Shown here piece by piece: positions 35,786 to 46,011 of a stretch of 64,000 bases of DNA (its first letter is position 1; every line of letters begins with the position of its first letter). This DNA is from Leptobrachium leishanense (taxonomy: Eukaryota > Chordata > Amphibia > Anura > Megophryidae), in assembly GCA_009667805.1 (NCBI GenBank), contig CM019065.1, positions 152,246,101 through 152,310,100 of the forward strand, in the 5' to 3' direction. The notes under the pieces were generated by a model. That model made no database searches and had not been told where the DNA came from. It was given only the letters and a program-made list of their open reading frames with translations. Both the position numbers and the translations under genes were made by a program.

Positions 35786-35910
35786 CTTACAACATATGTC
35801 AGCAAACTTGGCCCTAGAGAGGTTTTGGGACAACATATCCCATGATGCTCAACCAATCTATTGCAGTATTCCAAAAGTTGGTGCTAACTTAACCAGAGCT
35901 GTTGTAAACG
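35786..35910. repeat. Remnant of the GTCAGCAACCTTGGCCCT hAT MITE with a second inserted MITE
   Basis: GTCAGCAAACTTGGCCCTAG and TCCCATGATGCTCAACCAAT match the palindromic MITE at 39529. AAAGTTGGTGCTAACTTAACCAGAGCTG matches the middle layer of the nest at 36190. Confidence 0.5.
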
Positions 35911-36189
35911 TAACTCCACTGACAATAATGGCTCTGGTAAGTTTAAACCAGCTCATTAAGTAAGCACCAAATATGGAATGGTTACAGTTAAAAGTATTTA
36001 TAAAAAGCTAACAGGTTCCATAGCGCTGTACATTTGTACATAAATCTGACATGCCATAAACTCAATTCACTTAAATATTTTTTTATTAAAGCTTTTATTT
36101 TTACAAACAATAAGACCGTGTCTTTGGCTTTTGCAAAGATCCCTTATATGACAGTGCATGTAAGGGGTTCAGCAACCTTGGCCCTCCAG

Positions 36190-36565
36190 GGGTTATATTA
36201 CAAAGTTGGTGCCAACTTAACCAGAGCTGGTGTAAACTTAAGAGTTATTATAGTCTACAGCAGTGTTTGGCAAACCTGTCCTCGGGACCCTCAACCAGGC
36301 CAGATTTTGCAGATCACTTTGGGGAGGGCTATATATTTACACCTTGTTTGAGAGAGACCATTATGCTCACTCTCAATATATACATTTTCTTGACTTTTCA
36401 CCTTTGGGAAATGCAGACTGAATCCTGAAATCACTGAGCAGCAAATCATATCACCTGTGCTTCACATATCCTGCAAACCTGGCCTTTATGGGGGACATGA
36501 GGACAGGTTTGGTAAACACTTGTCTATAGGGTTGTTAAGTTAGCAGTGACTTTGTAATATTGCCC
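36190..36565. mobile_element. Middle layer: MITE with TATTACAAAGT ends
   Basis: GGTTATATTACAAAGTTGGTGCCAACTTAAC at the left is mirrored by GTTAAGTTAGCAGTGACTTTGTAATATTG at the right. It interrupts the outer MITE just after GGCCCTCCAGG. Confidence 0.65.
36261..36521. mobile_element. Inner layer: hAT MITE CAGTGTTTGGCAAACC
   Basis: The flanks GTCTACAG (36253-36260) and GTCTATAG (36522-36529) match at seven of eight bases. CAGTGTTTGGCAAACC and GGTTTGGTAAACACT are inverted. The interior CAGGCCAGATTTTGCAGATC also occurs in the copy at 54613. Confidence 0.8.
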
Positions 36566-36854
36566 CACATATTTTTTGTATTACATCTACCATGATGCTC
36601 AGCTTCTCATTAGGTTCTTGGAGCCTCATGGGAAATGCGGTTCCAAAACATCTGGCAGTCCCAGGTTGCTGACCCGTGCATAGGGAATTCCCTGCCAGAT
36701 GGGATGGAAGCCCCATTTCTGTAGTCGCTCATGCGCAATACTGTCAGTGAGCAGGTGAAGTCCTACAGTGAGGGCTTACAGCCGGATGTGTGAGAAGCCC
36801 CGGATCCGCACAGTTCTGTGGGACCTCACGTGTCGCAGCCGCAGTGGGCAACTT

Positions 36855-36945
36855 GTCCAAATATCGTTAATATCGGCAAATAAAATGCCGATACCAGTAA
36901 TTTTCTGAATATCGGCAAAACCGATATATCGGTCTATCCCTAGTA
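36855..36945. repeat. hAT end fragment (CCGATATATCGG...ATCCCTA)
   Basis: Several CCGATA / TATCGG motifs end in TCTATCCCTA. It resembles the right end of a TAGGGATA-type hAT element. No left partner was found. Similar sequence lies at about 20757-20840. Confidence 0.45.
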
Positions 36946-36949
36946 CACA

Positions 36950-37035
36950 CACGTATGTCCGCCCTGTTGTAGCATCACAAAGCTGCGACGGACGCTGGCA
37001 AGCACGTCAGTACGGGCGCACATAGGCTGGAGTCA
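36950..37035. repeat. Type A MITE fragment
   Basis: ACACACGTATGTCCGCCC to GTACGGGCGCACATAG resembles one arm of the type A element. Only this part remains. Confidence 0.4.
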
Positions 37036-37099
37036 GACAAGAGCGCTAAGTGTACACCAGGTTCAGAATACAGCTCTAGATGTTATACTCCCCATGGCG

Positions 37100-37388
37100 T
37101 CGACTGGGGTCAGACAAGCGCACTACGTGCACCCATACTGATGTGCCTCCCGGCGTCCATAGCAGCATTGTGTTGCTTCAACGGGGCCAGCCACACGAAT
37201 TGCGCTGGAAGCCTCCCTGTCGAAACGCTACGATGCACGTTTGACAAGGCTGCAAAGCGCAATCCTCAATAGGAGGATCGACCCTGCAGCACTGAACACA
37301 CTAACTGCGTTCAGTGAGGTGGCCAGACGGGCATCAGAGTGGAAGGAACGTCCACTCTGAAAAATGCTCGTCTGACCACAACCTTTAG
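37100..37388. mobile_element. TTAA MITE, type A, copy 5
   Basis: GACTGGGGTCAGACAAGCGCA and TGCTCGTCTGACCACAACCTTTAG are inverted. It shares CCTCCCGGCGTCCATAGC and TAGGAGGATCG with other copies. The second hairpin is half deleted. Confidence 0.7.
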
Positions 37389-37565
37389 TTCTGATGCCAT
37401 CACTGCATGTATGTAAAGTCAGGGTGGAGGGGGAAAAAAAAAAATTGTCTAATACACAACCTTGAAGAAAAAATGGGTTTCGCGCACTATTCCCTTCCAA
37501 GGTGGCTGCGTAAACCAGAAGTATCCAGCCCACTTCATGTATAAAACAAAAGTTTGTCATTTGCC

Positions 37566-37680
37566 TTTACCCCTATGGCTCCATGTGAAAAAAAAAAAGG
37601 AGGTTGGCTTAACACTTGAATGGCCATTACAGTAAACCAAAACCTGTTTTGTTGTTTCGCATGGAGCCATAGGGGTAAGA
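37566..37680. repeat. Short inverted repeat, TTACCCCTATGGCTCCATG
   Basis: About 21-bp arms (TTACCCCTATGGCTCCATG and CATGGAGCCATAGGGGTAA) are separated by about 70 bp. It may be a small MITE. Confidence 0.6.
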
Positions 37681-37707
37681 ACAAATGACCTTTCTTTTCT
37701 TGTTCCG

Positions 37708-38149
37708 TTTAGGCTAGGGTCAGACGAACGTGATTTCTACGGACTGTGCGTCCGTGCAGTACGGATGTACGTCAGACGCAGTAGTGGCCACTCAGTCCGT
37801 TTTTTTCACTGACATATATTTTGACGGATGTAGGAGGGAAAATAAATGAAAAAGCAAAACCATTTTGTCCAAGAAAAATGCTGGACGTATAAATGCAGTC
37901 CGTCTGACCACGTTCCATCACTCACACACAAAGCTATGCGGCTGTTGTGGACGCAGCGCACTTTGTGCTACCGTTCTAGGGGGTTGTACGTTCTTGCCTG
38001 CCTTGCGTCCGCGGGCCGTTGTGCGTCCGTAGTTCAGTGTGGACATATTCGTGTCGGGCTCCGATGGGCTTTCTGCTCATGCTATCACAGACGTACTTTT
38101 AGGAGCCATCACTGACGTGAACATTACGCTCGTCTGACACCAGCCTTAA
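37708..38149. mobile_element. TTAA MITE, type C, copy 4
   Basis: TTTAGGCTAGGGTCAGACGAACG and CGCTCGTCTGACACCAGCC-TTAA. The interior (GTGCGTCCGTGCAGTACGG, ACGTTCTTGCCTGCC) reads mostly in the opposite sense to the copy at 38167. Confidence 0.75.
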
Positions 38150-38166
38150 TACACTACTTCGCCCGG

Positions 38167-38600
38167 TTAAAGCCCTTGTCAGACGAACGCAGTGATCACG
38201 TCTGTGTTGCCGCACATTGTAACGTCCGTCGTAGCATAAAATTATGATCAATATAGAGACCCACACACGAAGTACGTGCACACAGAAGTGCGGACCCACA
38301 ATGCACGTGGCACTGGACGAAATTTAGGCAAGAATGTCAAACCGCTAGGACAGACGCACAGAGTGCGTCACGTCCGCGTAGCTTTGAGTGCTGGAACGTA
38401 GTCAGACGGACTGCATTTTTGACGGACAAAATGTTTTTTCATATCATGTATCAATTCTCATTTTACATAATTTTATTTCCCATCTAAAATCAGTAAAAAA
38501 AAACAAAAAAAACTGGTGTCTACAGTATCAGTCAGAAAGTACGTCAGCAGTGCATGGACACACAGTGTGCTCAGAATGCGTTCGTCTGACATTATCCTAA
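38167..38600. mobile_element. TTAA MITE, type C, copy 5
   Basis: TTAAAGCCCTTGTCAGACGAACG and CGTTCGTCTGACATTATCCTAA are inverted. It lies 18 bp from the previous copy in inverted orientation, so the pair could fold into one large hairpin. Confidence 0.75.
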
Positions 38601-39022
38601 ATGTGGATCTGTATCCCGAGTTAAACTGATACAACATGTATCTGACATTGCCACCAACAATCAAGTTACCAGTAATAAGGGATTATGGAAGGGATGACAG
38701 ATTGCAATATTGTCCACATAACTTCTACATGCCAAAACGCTCCCCTGCAGTTTACAGAATTCATATGCTTCAGAAGTGAAATCAAGTCACTAGACAAGAG
38801 GATTTCCTTGCAGCAGCCACCAAGAGTTACATGCTGCATATTAGCATGTACACATTATATGCTTCCTGGAACACCAAGCGATCTGAAAACCCTAGATAGT
38901 TACAGACCATTGTATTTTAAGGCCTGTAAAAATTATTTATCATCAAGGTGGTGTGCCTGCAGAGGTCAGATACATAACATGTCCTAACAGCAATGTGATC
39001 CACATACTAGTCACTCAATAGA

Positions 39023-39130
39023 TTAGAAGCTCTTGAGCAGGGTCCTCTCACCTACTGTACGGTATGTTTAACCTGTAAGTATATTTGTTGTTCTGTCTCC
39101 CACTGTACAGCGCTACAGAACTTGTAACTG
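39023..39130 (+). repeat. L2-type LINE 3' tail
   Basis: TTAGAAGCTCTTGAGCAGGG, then CCTCTCACCTACTGTACGG, then CACTGTACAGCGCTACAGAA. It matches the tails at 54950 and 60161. The 136-codon minus-strand frame over this region is not a gene. Confidence 0.65.
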
Positions 39131-39528
39131 TCAATAGTACCATCGTGGTCTGAGCACTCCAATCCCAAGCAGAGTCTGAGTAGTAAAGTGTGGCAATTCA
39201 CGAACCGCCAATATTCACCGTTGTGGTAACTATGGTGATGCAGAAAAAAATCCAAGAATGGCAGGTGAGATTTCTGAAAACACTCATTGTTCCACTTTCG
39301 ATTACAAACCCCAGTATGTAGTTTAGCAGAAAACATGCCAATGGACAGCATGTAAAACATATAGAACACTAGGAGGACCGCAGCAGAAACTACAGAGGAA
39401 AGAACAGTGAGACGTACAGCAAAGTATTCACACTGGATCCACCTTAGTTCAACACTAACCATTCTTTCAAAAGAACGGTGATTAGTGAAAAACCCTTTTG
39501 GTCCCCATAAGGCCAGCCCACTCCAAAT

Positions 39529-39671
39529 CAGGGGTCGGCATCAGAAACCATGGCCCTCCAGATGTTTGGAACTACATCTCCCATGATGCTCGGCCACTCA
39601 CTAGGTTTACTGAGCCATGGAAGTGTAGCTCAAAACATCTGTAAGGCCAAGGTTGCTGATGCTGTCCCCTG
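39529..39671. mobile_element. Palindromic hAT MITE CAGGGGTCGGCA
   Basis: GGTCGGCATCAGAAACCATGG...CCAGATGTTTGGAACTACATC is mirrored by GTAGCTCAAAACATCTG...CCAAGGTTGCTGATGC. It ends CCCCTG. No clear target duplication is left. Confidence 0.65.
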
Positions 39672-40420
39672 CCCTAACTTCTTTCCACACAATCTTACAC
39701 ATTGGGCAGGTCGGACTAAAGTTTGGCTTTTTACAGCACTTGGTCCATCTTGGCAACATTTTAACCCAGTTTCTCGTTAGTTTATCATCATCACAAATCC
39801 TAGCACCCTGTGTATACCACAAAACCCATTGTACTGAATGGTTTTCCCCATTTTGGCCATGTCCTGGAAAGTCTGCAAGTATGGAAGCAGGGGACGATGG
39901 CTTTCAATGCAATATCAGATCTTCAGGAGCTCCCCGAGAGCCCCACATGTGATAAAGCTGGGCTGGCTGATCTCTGGCAGCCAAGGCCTGCGGACTCCCC
40001 ATTCCCTCTGTGCTGGCTACTGAAGGTTAGCCGTGTCATTAAAGGGCGCTGTGCGGTACAGGGCGCTGTGCGAGCCCACACCCTGGAAGTGAGGTTTCCC
40101 TGGCACAGCACTGCCATGGCAGCCTTATGCATCTACACAGAACACTTCCCATGACCTCGCTGCAGCGATGATCAAATAACCCACTCTACTGCAGTGCAAG
40201 CACCGCCCAGAGGCCTCCACACCAGCCAACCGGCTGCAGCGTTAATTCCGAGCGCCTGTAACGAGCCTCACGATTGGATCTACGCCTAGAGCATACCGGC
40301 GGGGAATCTTGCCCTCAACGGGACACCGCCCGGGATGCCATGAATGACGTCAAAAAGCCCTAACCGCTCCCGTTCGCCTGAGTCCCCTCGAGTGACCTCT
40401 ATTATCAGGATGGCCTCACC

Positions 40421-40560
40421 TCAGTCGGTATAAATGAAACCCAGCTGTCCGCTCCGTCCGGCTCCCGCCCGACGAATGGCTGGGAAAGAGGGAAGGCGCG
40501 GCCAAACTTGCCAAAACACGCCCTCACTAACGTTCGTCACGTTCCCCGCCCATACCTTGG
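40421..40560 (-). promoter_or_regulatory. ogdh: Candidate ogdh promoter and untranslated exon 1
   Basis: The block 40155-40580 is one of the few GC- and CpG-rich stretches here that is not part of a recognisable repeat. Read on the minus strand it has an inverted CCAAT/CRE-like box (ACGTCATTGG) near 40577-40568 and a GC box (GGGCGGGG) near 40551-40544. About 120 bases of CpG-rich sequence follow, and then ACTGAG|GTGAGG, a good splice donor with its last exon base at 40420. A full CRE palindrome, TGACGTCA, lies at 40345-40352, downstream of the donor. OGDH needs a non-coding first exon upstream of 9295, and this is the only plausible one seen, giving an intron of about 31 kb. No start site can be fixed from sequence alone. 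It could instead be the promoter of another gene, or a bidirectional promoter. Confidence 0.5.
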
Positions 40561-41642
40561 AGGCGTTGCCAATGACGTTTCCGCTAGTGTTTTTTTTCTT
40601 CTAAACTTTAATGTTCTCTTAACTAACAAACTTGAATGGTTTGGTCACTCAAGGACCTGTTCATTTTTGGCAGCTTGGTGTAATTAACAAATGCCTTCGA
40701 AGAAGAATGTCTCACACCATGATGCCACACCCCCTGCACACTATGGGTCCTATTCCAATCTTCATGCAAACATTTGCGCGTGCGCAAAAATGCATTAATG
40801 CAAGGGGTAAAACCCTTTGCCCAGAACGTCGTATTACAATGTCAGTGCAACAAACGCGCGCACTCGTCTAACGCAGCTGGACCTGCACGAACCCTGTGCG
40901 AGCGTACTGTGTGCGTCATATACTTAACATTGTGAGCGTAAATACGTTTGTGCGCTGGTACACGGATGGTATTACAATCTATGCGCAGTTTGTAACGCAC
41001 AGTCTTTGCGCCCATAATTTTAGCAACTCGTGAAAGCCGGTGTTAATGGCAAATTCTATCAACCTGGCCGAACCAAATACACCAGCCCAAAAAAAAATAC
41101 AGCAAGTTACACATTCTACTCATATCAAACCAATAAATTTGAGAAGTTGTGTGTGCTTTTATTATTGCTGCAGCATATATGCTCAGATTGACTTTAACAG
41201 GTGCAAAAACCTAACGTGAGACAATTAAGGTTCTTTATTCTGATTGGCTGAATCGCGTGAAAAAAACAGTCCGCACTCTAATTTCTGTGCGCAACGCTAA
41301 ACCGCGCGTGCGTTTTTTGCGCGTCCGTTTTACGCGTGTTATTTTTTAACGGATGAAAAAATGTGCGAGGATTGTAATACCAGCGTTGATTTACGCGCGT
41401 TAATCAGGGGTCAAGTCCTGGGAAAAAAAGTGAGGGAACTCACCAGATTCCACACCCCCATTACTGAATTATATATATATATATATTACGAGTATAGCAG
41501 TGCGTGCCGGTGATACCATTTTTATTGGGTTAACTTTACATTTAAAAGACAGCTTTCAAGAGGTAAACTGGAAACTATACTGATCAGTGAAAGGTATCAC
41601 TACGTACAGGTATACTCGTGATTGTGGCAACTGGACTAACGG

Positions 41643-41660
41643 CATATATATATATATATC
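41643..41660. repeat. (AT)n microsatellite
   Basis: A run of TA dinucleotides just before the 28-bp minisatellite; another lies at 41469-41486. Confidence 0.85.
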
Positions 41661-41662
41661 TC

Positions 41663-42305
41663 CAGGCACAGACCCCCAGAATAATATACACAGTGCATGA
41701 ACCCCCAGAATAATATACACAGCGCTGAACCCCCAGAATATATACACAGCGCTGAGCCCCCAGAATATATACACAGCGCTGAGCCCCCAGAATAATATAC
41801 ACAGCATGAGCCCCCAGAATAATATACAACATTGTGCCCCCAGAATATATACACAACATTGTGCCCCCAGAATAATATACACAGCACTGAGCCCCCAGAA
41901 TAATATACACAGCACTGAGCCCCAGAATAATATACACAACATTGTGCCCCCAGAATAACATACACAGCACTGAGCCCCCAGAATAATATACACAGCACTG
42001 AGCCCCCAGAATAACATACACAACACTGAGCCCCAGAATAATATACACAGCGCTGAGCCCCCAGAATAAATACAACACAGCACTGAGCCCCCAGAATAAT
42101 ATACACAGCACTGAGCCCCAGAATAATATACACAACACTGTGCCCCCAGAATAACATACACAGCACTGAGCCCCCAGAATAACATACACAACACTGAAAC
42201 CCAAGAATAATTACACAGCACTGAGCCCCCAGAATAATATACACAGCACTGAGCCAGGATAATATACACAGCACTGAGCCTCCAGAATAACATACACAGC
42301 ACTGG
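41663..42305. repeat. Minisatellite, 28 bp unit, CCCCCAGAATAATATACACA
   Basis: About 23 copies of CCCCCAGAATAATATACACA + GCACTGAG, with single-base changes and occasional one-base losses. Related 30-bp units occur at 45535 in the next hAT element. It gives open frames of over 200 codons in all three minus-strand frames, none of them a gene. Confidence 0.9.
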
Positions 42306-42354
42306 TTATATGAATATATTTTCCCCAGTTCACATGGATATAATTGCCCCAGCT

Positions 42355-43195
42355 CATATGGATAATGCCCTTCCCAGCTCTCATGGATAATGCCCCAGCT
42401 CTCATGGATAATGCCCCCAGCTCATGGATAATGCCCCAGCTCTCATGGATAATGCCCCAGCTCTCATGGATATTGCCCCAGCTCTCATGGATATTGCCCC
42501 AGCTCTCATGGATAATGCCCCAGCTCTCATGGATAATGCCCCAGCTCTCATGGATATTGCCCCAGCTCTCATGGATATTGCCCCAGCTCTCATGGATAAT
42601 GCCCCAGCTCTCATGGATATTGCCCCCCTGGTCTCATGGATAATGCCCCCCTGGTCTCATGGATACTGCCCCCTGGTCTCATGGATACTGCCCCCTGGTC
42701 TCATGGATACTGCCCCCCTGGTCTCATGGATACTGCCCCCCTGGTCTCATGGATACTGCCCCCCTGGTCTCATGGATAATGCCCCCCTGGTCTCATGGAT
42801 AATGCCCCCCTGGTCTCATGGATAATGCCCCCTGGTCTCATGGATAATTGCCCCCCTGGTCTCATGGATAATGCCCCCCTGGTCTCATGGATAATGCCCC
42901 CCTGGTCTCATGGATAATGCCCCCCTGGTCTCATGGATATTGCCCCCCTGGTCTCATGGATAATGCCCCCCTTGGTCTCATGGATAATGCCCCCTGGTCT
43001 CATGGATAATGCCGCCCTGGTCTCATGGATATTGCCCCCCTGGTCTCATGGATAATGCCCCCCTGGTCTCATGGATAATGCCAGCCTGGTCTCATGGATA
43101 CTGCCCCCCTGGTCTCATGGATAATGCCCCCTGGTCTCATGGATAATGCCCCCTGGTCTCATGGATAATGCCCCCTGGTCTCTCATGGATACTGC
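42355..43195. repeat. Minisatellite, 21-23 bp unit, CTCATGGATAATGCCCC
   Basis: About 38 units in two blocks: the first uses CAGCTCTCATGGATAATGCCC, the second CTGGTCTCATGGATAATGCCC. It shares its CATGGATA-TGCCCC core with arrays in three other hAT elements in this window. Confidence 0.9.
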
Positions 43196-43909
43196 CCCCA
43201 GCCCAGCTCACCTTTGCTGCTCCACATTGCCAGCGGCCGCGTGCTTCCTGCTTCAGCGGCGCTGACAGGAAGTGCAGCCGCTCGCCTGGGAACTATGAAA
43301 CAGCCAGGCGAGCGGCTCCACCTCCTTCACGCGCCCTGTTAACAGGAAGCACGCCGGCCGCCGGCAATGTGCGGCGGCGGCGTTCGGGCTCGGGCCACAG
43401 CGGGAACGCTGCGTTCCCGCAGCGTTCCCGCTGTGGGAAAAGTGCGGGAACGCCGTTCCTGCGCGTTCCCGCTCGACTCGAGCCCTGGCGTTAATGTTTG
43501 ACGCCACGTGCAAAAATGCACGCATTTCCGTGCATTTTTGCGTGAGGAATGTAATAGGGCACTTTGTGACATATAAGGGTTATTACAGTGCTTTTTTTCT
43601 GGAAAAATAGGTGGGGGTACTCTCACACCCAGGGGAAAACGGTGATTATTATGACTATTTTTCGTGTCCTAATAAATATTCTTTTATTAACCCTTTAAGG
43701 ACAGAGGCAATTTTACAATTCATTCTTACTTTGTGCAGTGCAAGCAGCAGATAATGTGGCGATTCTAGGCGCAATATCAGCCTTTTGGGTGCAGGGCAAG
43801 GGGGCATCGCCGGACTGCGACAAGAACACAGATGCAGACTTTTACACACAGCAGCCTGTTTAAAGTCAAATACATGCATACAACACTGTTATATATATTT
43901 ATATATATA

Positions 43910-45523
43910 CAGTTGTGTTCAAAATTATTCAACCCCCAATGCTGTAAAGGGTTTTAGGGAATATAGTGTACATTTGTAATTGTATTCAGAATGAAATCCT
44001 ACAAGGACTTTTTAAAGAACCATATGCAACTAAAATGACATCAATTGGTTTTGTAATACAGTAGTAAATGTTTCTTTTGTGAATTCTTCATTGACACAAT
44101 TATTCAACCCCTTAAAGACTACCACTCTGAAGAACAGAGGTTCATTCAAGTGTTTTCAATCAGGTATTGAAAACACCTGTGGATGTCACGGAGCAGCAAT
44201 AAAGCATAATAAGCACCAATTAGGCAGCTTTAAAATGACTGTGATACTCAGCTCCTTCTAGACATTTACTGGTGTGGCTATAAACATGGTGAAGTCAAGA
44301 GAATGGTCCAGGAAGACAAGAGAAGAGGTGATTACTCTTCACAGGAAGGGCAATGGCTATAAGAAGATTGCAAAGATGTTAAACATACCAAGACAGATCA
44401 TAGGCAGCATCATTCACAAATTCAAGGCAAAGGGCACTGTTGAAACGCTACCTGGTCATGGCAGAAAGAAGATGCTGACTTTGACTGCTGTGTGCTACCT
44501 GAAGCGTAGAGTGGAGAAAAGTCCCCGTGTGACTGCTGAGGAACTGAGAAAAGATTTGTCAGACGTGGGTACTGAAGTTTCAGCTCAGACAATACGGCGC
44601 ACACTGCGTAATGAAGGCCTCCATGCCAGAACTCCCAGGCGCACCCCTTGCTGTCTCCAAAGAATAAGAAGAGTTGACTGCAGTATGCCAAAAGTCATGT
44701 GGACAAACCACAGAAGTTTTGGATAGTGTTCTGTGGACTGATGAAACAAAATTAGAACTGTTTGGGCCCATGGATCAACGCTATGTTTGGAGGAGGAAGA
44801 ACAAGGCCTATGAAGAAAAGAACACCTTGCCTACTGTGAAGCATGGCGGGGGTCAATCATGCTTTGGGGCTGTTTTGCTTCTGCAGGTACAGGGAAGCTT
44901 CAGCGTGTGCAAAGTACCATGAATTCTCTTCAGTACCAGGAGATATTGGATGACAATGTGATGCAGTCCGTCACAAACTTGAGGCTTGGGAGACGTTTGA
45001 CCTTTCAACAGGACAATGATCCCAAGCATACCTCCAAATCCACTAGAGCATGGTTGCAGATTAAAGGCTGGAACATTTTGGAGTGGCCATCGCAGTCACC
45101 TGACTTAAATCCGATTGAAACCTCTGGTGGACTTAAAGAAAGCAGTTGCAGTGCGCAAGCCTAAGAATGTGACTGAACTGGAGGCTTTTGCCCATGACGA
45201 ATGGCGAAGATACCCGTAGATCGCTGCAAGACACTTGTGTCAAGCTATGCTTCACGTTTTAAAAAGCTGTATATAACTGTAAAAGGATGTTGTACTAAGT
45301 ACTAAGATTGAATGTCACTTGGGGGTTGAATAAAACTGATAATGATGTGAGCACAGAAAAGACATTTGTGGTTATTTCATTATAAATGTTATGTTATATT
45401 TGTCTGACCTACACGTGCCTCTTTGATTTAATTGTAAGCAAGATGACTGAATGATCAAAATCAATGTCAAACTGGTCAAAACACTCAATTTCAGTGGGGG
45501 TTGAATAATTTTGAACACAACTG
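43910..45523 (+). mobile_element. Tc1/mariner transposon, decayed, copy 1
   Basis: The ends CAGTTGTGTTCAAAATTATT and AATAATTTTGAACACAACTG are perfect inverses, flanked by TA on both sides (43908-43909, 45524-45525). The length of 1614 bp is that of a full element. The terminal sequence TTCAAAATTATTCAACCCCC reads inwards from both sides (as GGGGGTTGAATAATTTTGAA on the right). It encodes one broken transposase. Confidence 0.95.
44286..45255 (+). pseudogene. Tc1-type transposase, frameshifted
   Basis: A transposase of the DD34E type that cuts and pastes the surrounding element. The N-terminal DNA-binding part (from 44286, MVKSREWSRKTREEVITLHR) has the paired-like helix-turn-helix with a GRKKM linker. 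The catalytic domain follows in other frames: WTDETKLELFG with the first Asp (about 44737), [11 protein letters not shown] with the second Asp (about 45005), and [12 protein letters not shown] with the final Glu (about 45115). The frame changes near 44670, near 44860 and after 45115, and a stop codon interrupts the last segment (about 45218). All three catalytic residues survive, but the protein cannot be made. The ends are intact, so the copy could still have been moved by another source of transposase. Confidence 0.9.
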
Positions 45524-45534
45524 TATATACACAC

Positions 45535-45705
45535 ACCCCCGAGAATCATGTATAACAGGGCACAGACCCCCAGAATTGAACATAGCCAGACACAGACCCC
45601 CAGAATTAATTATAACCAGGCACATGCCCTCAGAATTAATTATAGCCAGGCAGGGACCCCCAGAATTAATTATAGCCAGGCAGGGACCCCAAGAATTATA
45701 CTTAC
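45535..45705. repeat. Minisatellite, 30 bp unit, CCCCCAGAATTAATTATA
   Basis: Five to six units, CCCCCAGAATTAATTATA + GCCAGGCAGGGA. It resembles the 28-bp array at 41663 in the neighbouring hAT element. Confidence 0.85.
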
Positions 45706-46011
45706 CTAGCCTCAGGACCGCGTGTTCCTCTGAGTAGCTCAGGAGTGCTCCTGCACCGGCCACCTCCTCAGCCCTCTGAAGGCTGACACACGCTCTCGTG
45801 AGATCGTACGAGATCTTGGCTGTAGGCCGCATCACAGCCTTCAGAGGACTGAGGAGGCGGCCGCGCGAGGAGGGATCACGCAGCACTTGCTGTTAGTGCA
45901 TTCCGCTAGCAGCCCCGGCTGCCCACAGCAGGAACCTGCGTTCCCGCAACATATTTTTTTAAAAAGTGCCGATACTCAGTGCCGGCAAGTACCAGCTGGA
46001 AAAAAACACTG

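Larger units (their letters stand above)
36162..36675. mobile_element. Outer layer: palindromic hAT MITE GGGGTTCAGCAACC
   Basis: AAGGGGTTCAGCAACCTTGG and CCAGGTTGCTGACCC are inverted. The flanks GTGCATGT (36154-36161) and GTGCATAG (36676-36683) share six of eight bases. It is the same family as 39529 and 46901. Confidence 0.7.
9296..40420 (-). other. ogdh: ogdh intron 1 (inferred)
   Basis: The interval lies between the exon 2 acceptor and the candidate exon 1 donor. It is mostly layered transposable elements. Segments where I recognise nothing are 10291-11987, 12415-12759, 14088-14789, 16765-17017, 18198-19002, 19373-19623, 33724-35080 and 38601-39022; parts of 35286-36153 and 39672-40154 are also unassigned. 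The interpretation depends on the exon 1 call. Confidence 0.5.
41405..43487. mobile_element. hAT-type element with two minisatellites (CAGGGGTCAAGTC)
   Basis: A perfect 8-bp duplication GCGTTAAT lies at 41397-41404 and 43488-43495. CAGGGGTCAAGTC and the inverse of GACTCGAGCCCTG differ at two of 13 positions. Contents in order: AT-rich sequence; a 28-bp minisatellite; a 21-23-bp minisatellite; a junction GCTCACC; and GC-rich palindromes (GGCGAGCGGCT, CGGGAACG). There is no transposase frame. Confidence 0.85.
40740..43565. mobile_element. GC-rich foldback MITE, split by a hAT element
   Basis: The left end GTCCTATTCCAATCTTCATGC and the right end GTGAGGAATGTAATAGGGC are imperfect inverted repeats. 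GCGCAAAAATGCATTAATGC is mirrored in the GCAAAAATGCACGC segment near 43508. The left flank ACTATG and right flank ACTTTG may be a duplication. Sequence stops at 41404 and resumes at 43496. Confidence 0.5.
43586..46011. mobile_element. hAT-type element CAGTGCTTTTTTTC, carrying a Tc1 transposon
   Basis: CAGTGCTTTTTTTCTGGAAA at the left and CTGGAAAAAAACACTG at the right are inverted. The right flank is GTTATTCA (46012-46019); the left flank GTTATTA has lost one base. It contains a 30-bp minisatellite, an ACTTACCTAGCC junction and a GC-rich palindrome around AGCCCTCTGAAGGCTG. The Tc1 element sits in an AT stretch. The insertion is into a type D element (GGGTTATTCAA). Confidence 0.75.

Noticed and set aside
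39052..39462. 136-codon minus-strand frame with a hydrophobic stretch near its start
   Set aside because: Its second half overlaps a LINE 3' tail, there are no convincing splice sites, and the hydrophobic run alone is not evidence of a gene.
41556..42825. Overlapping open frames of 206-248 codons (minus) and 99-133 codons (plus)
   Set aside because: They are products of the 28-bp and 21-bp minisatellites of a hAT element; frames overlap one another in the same DNA.
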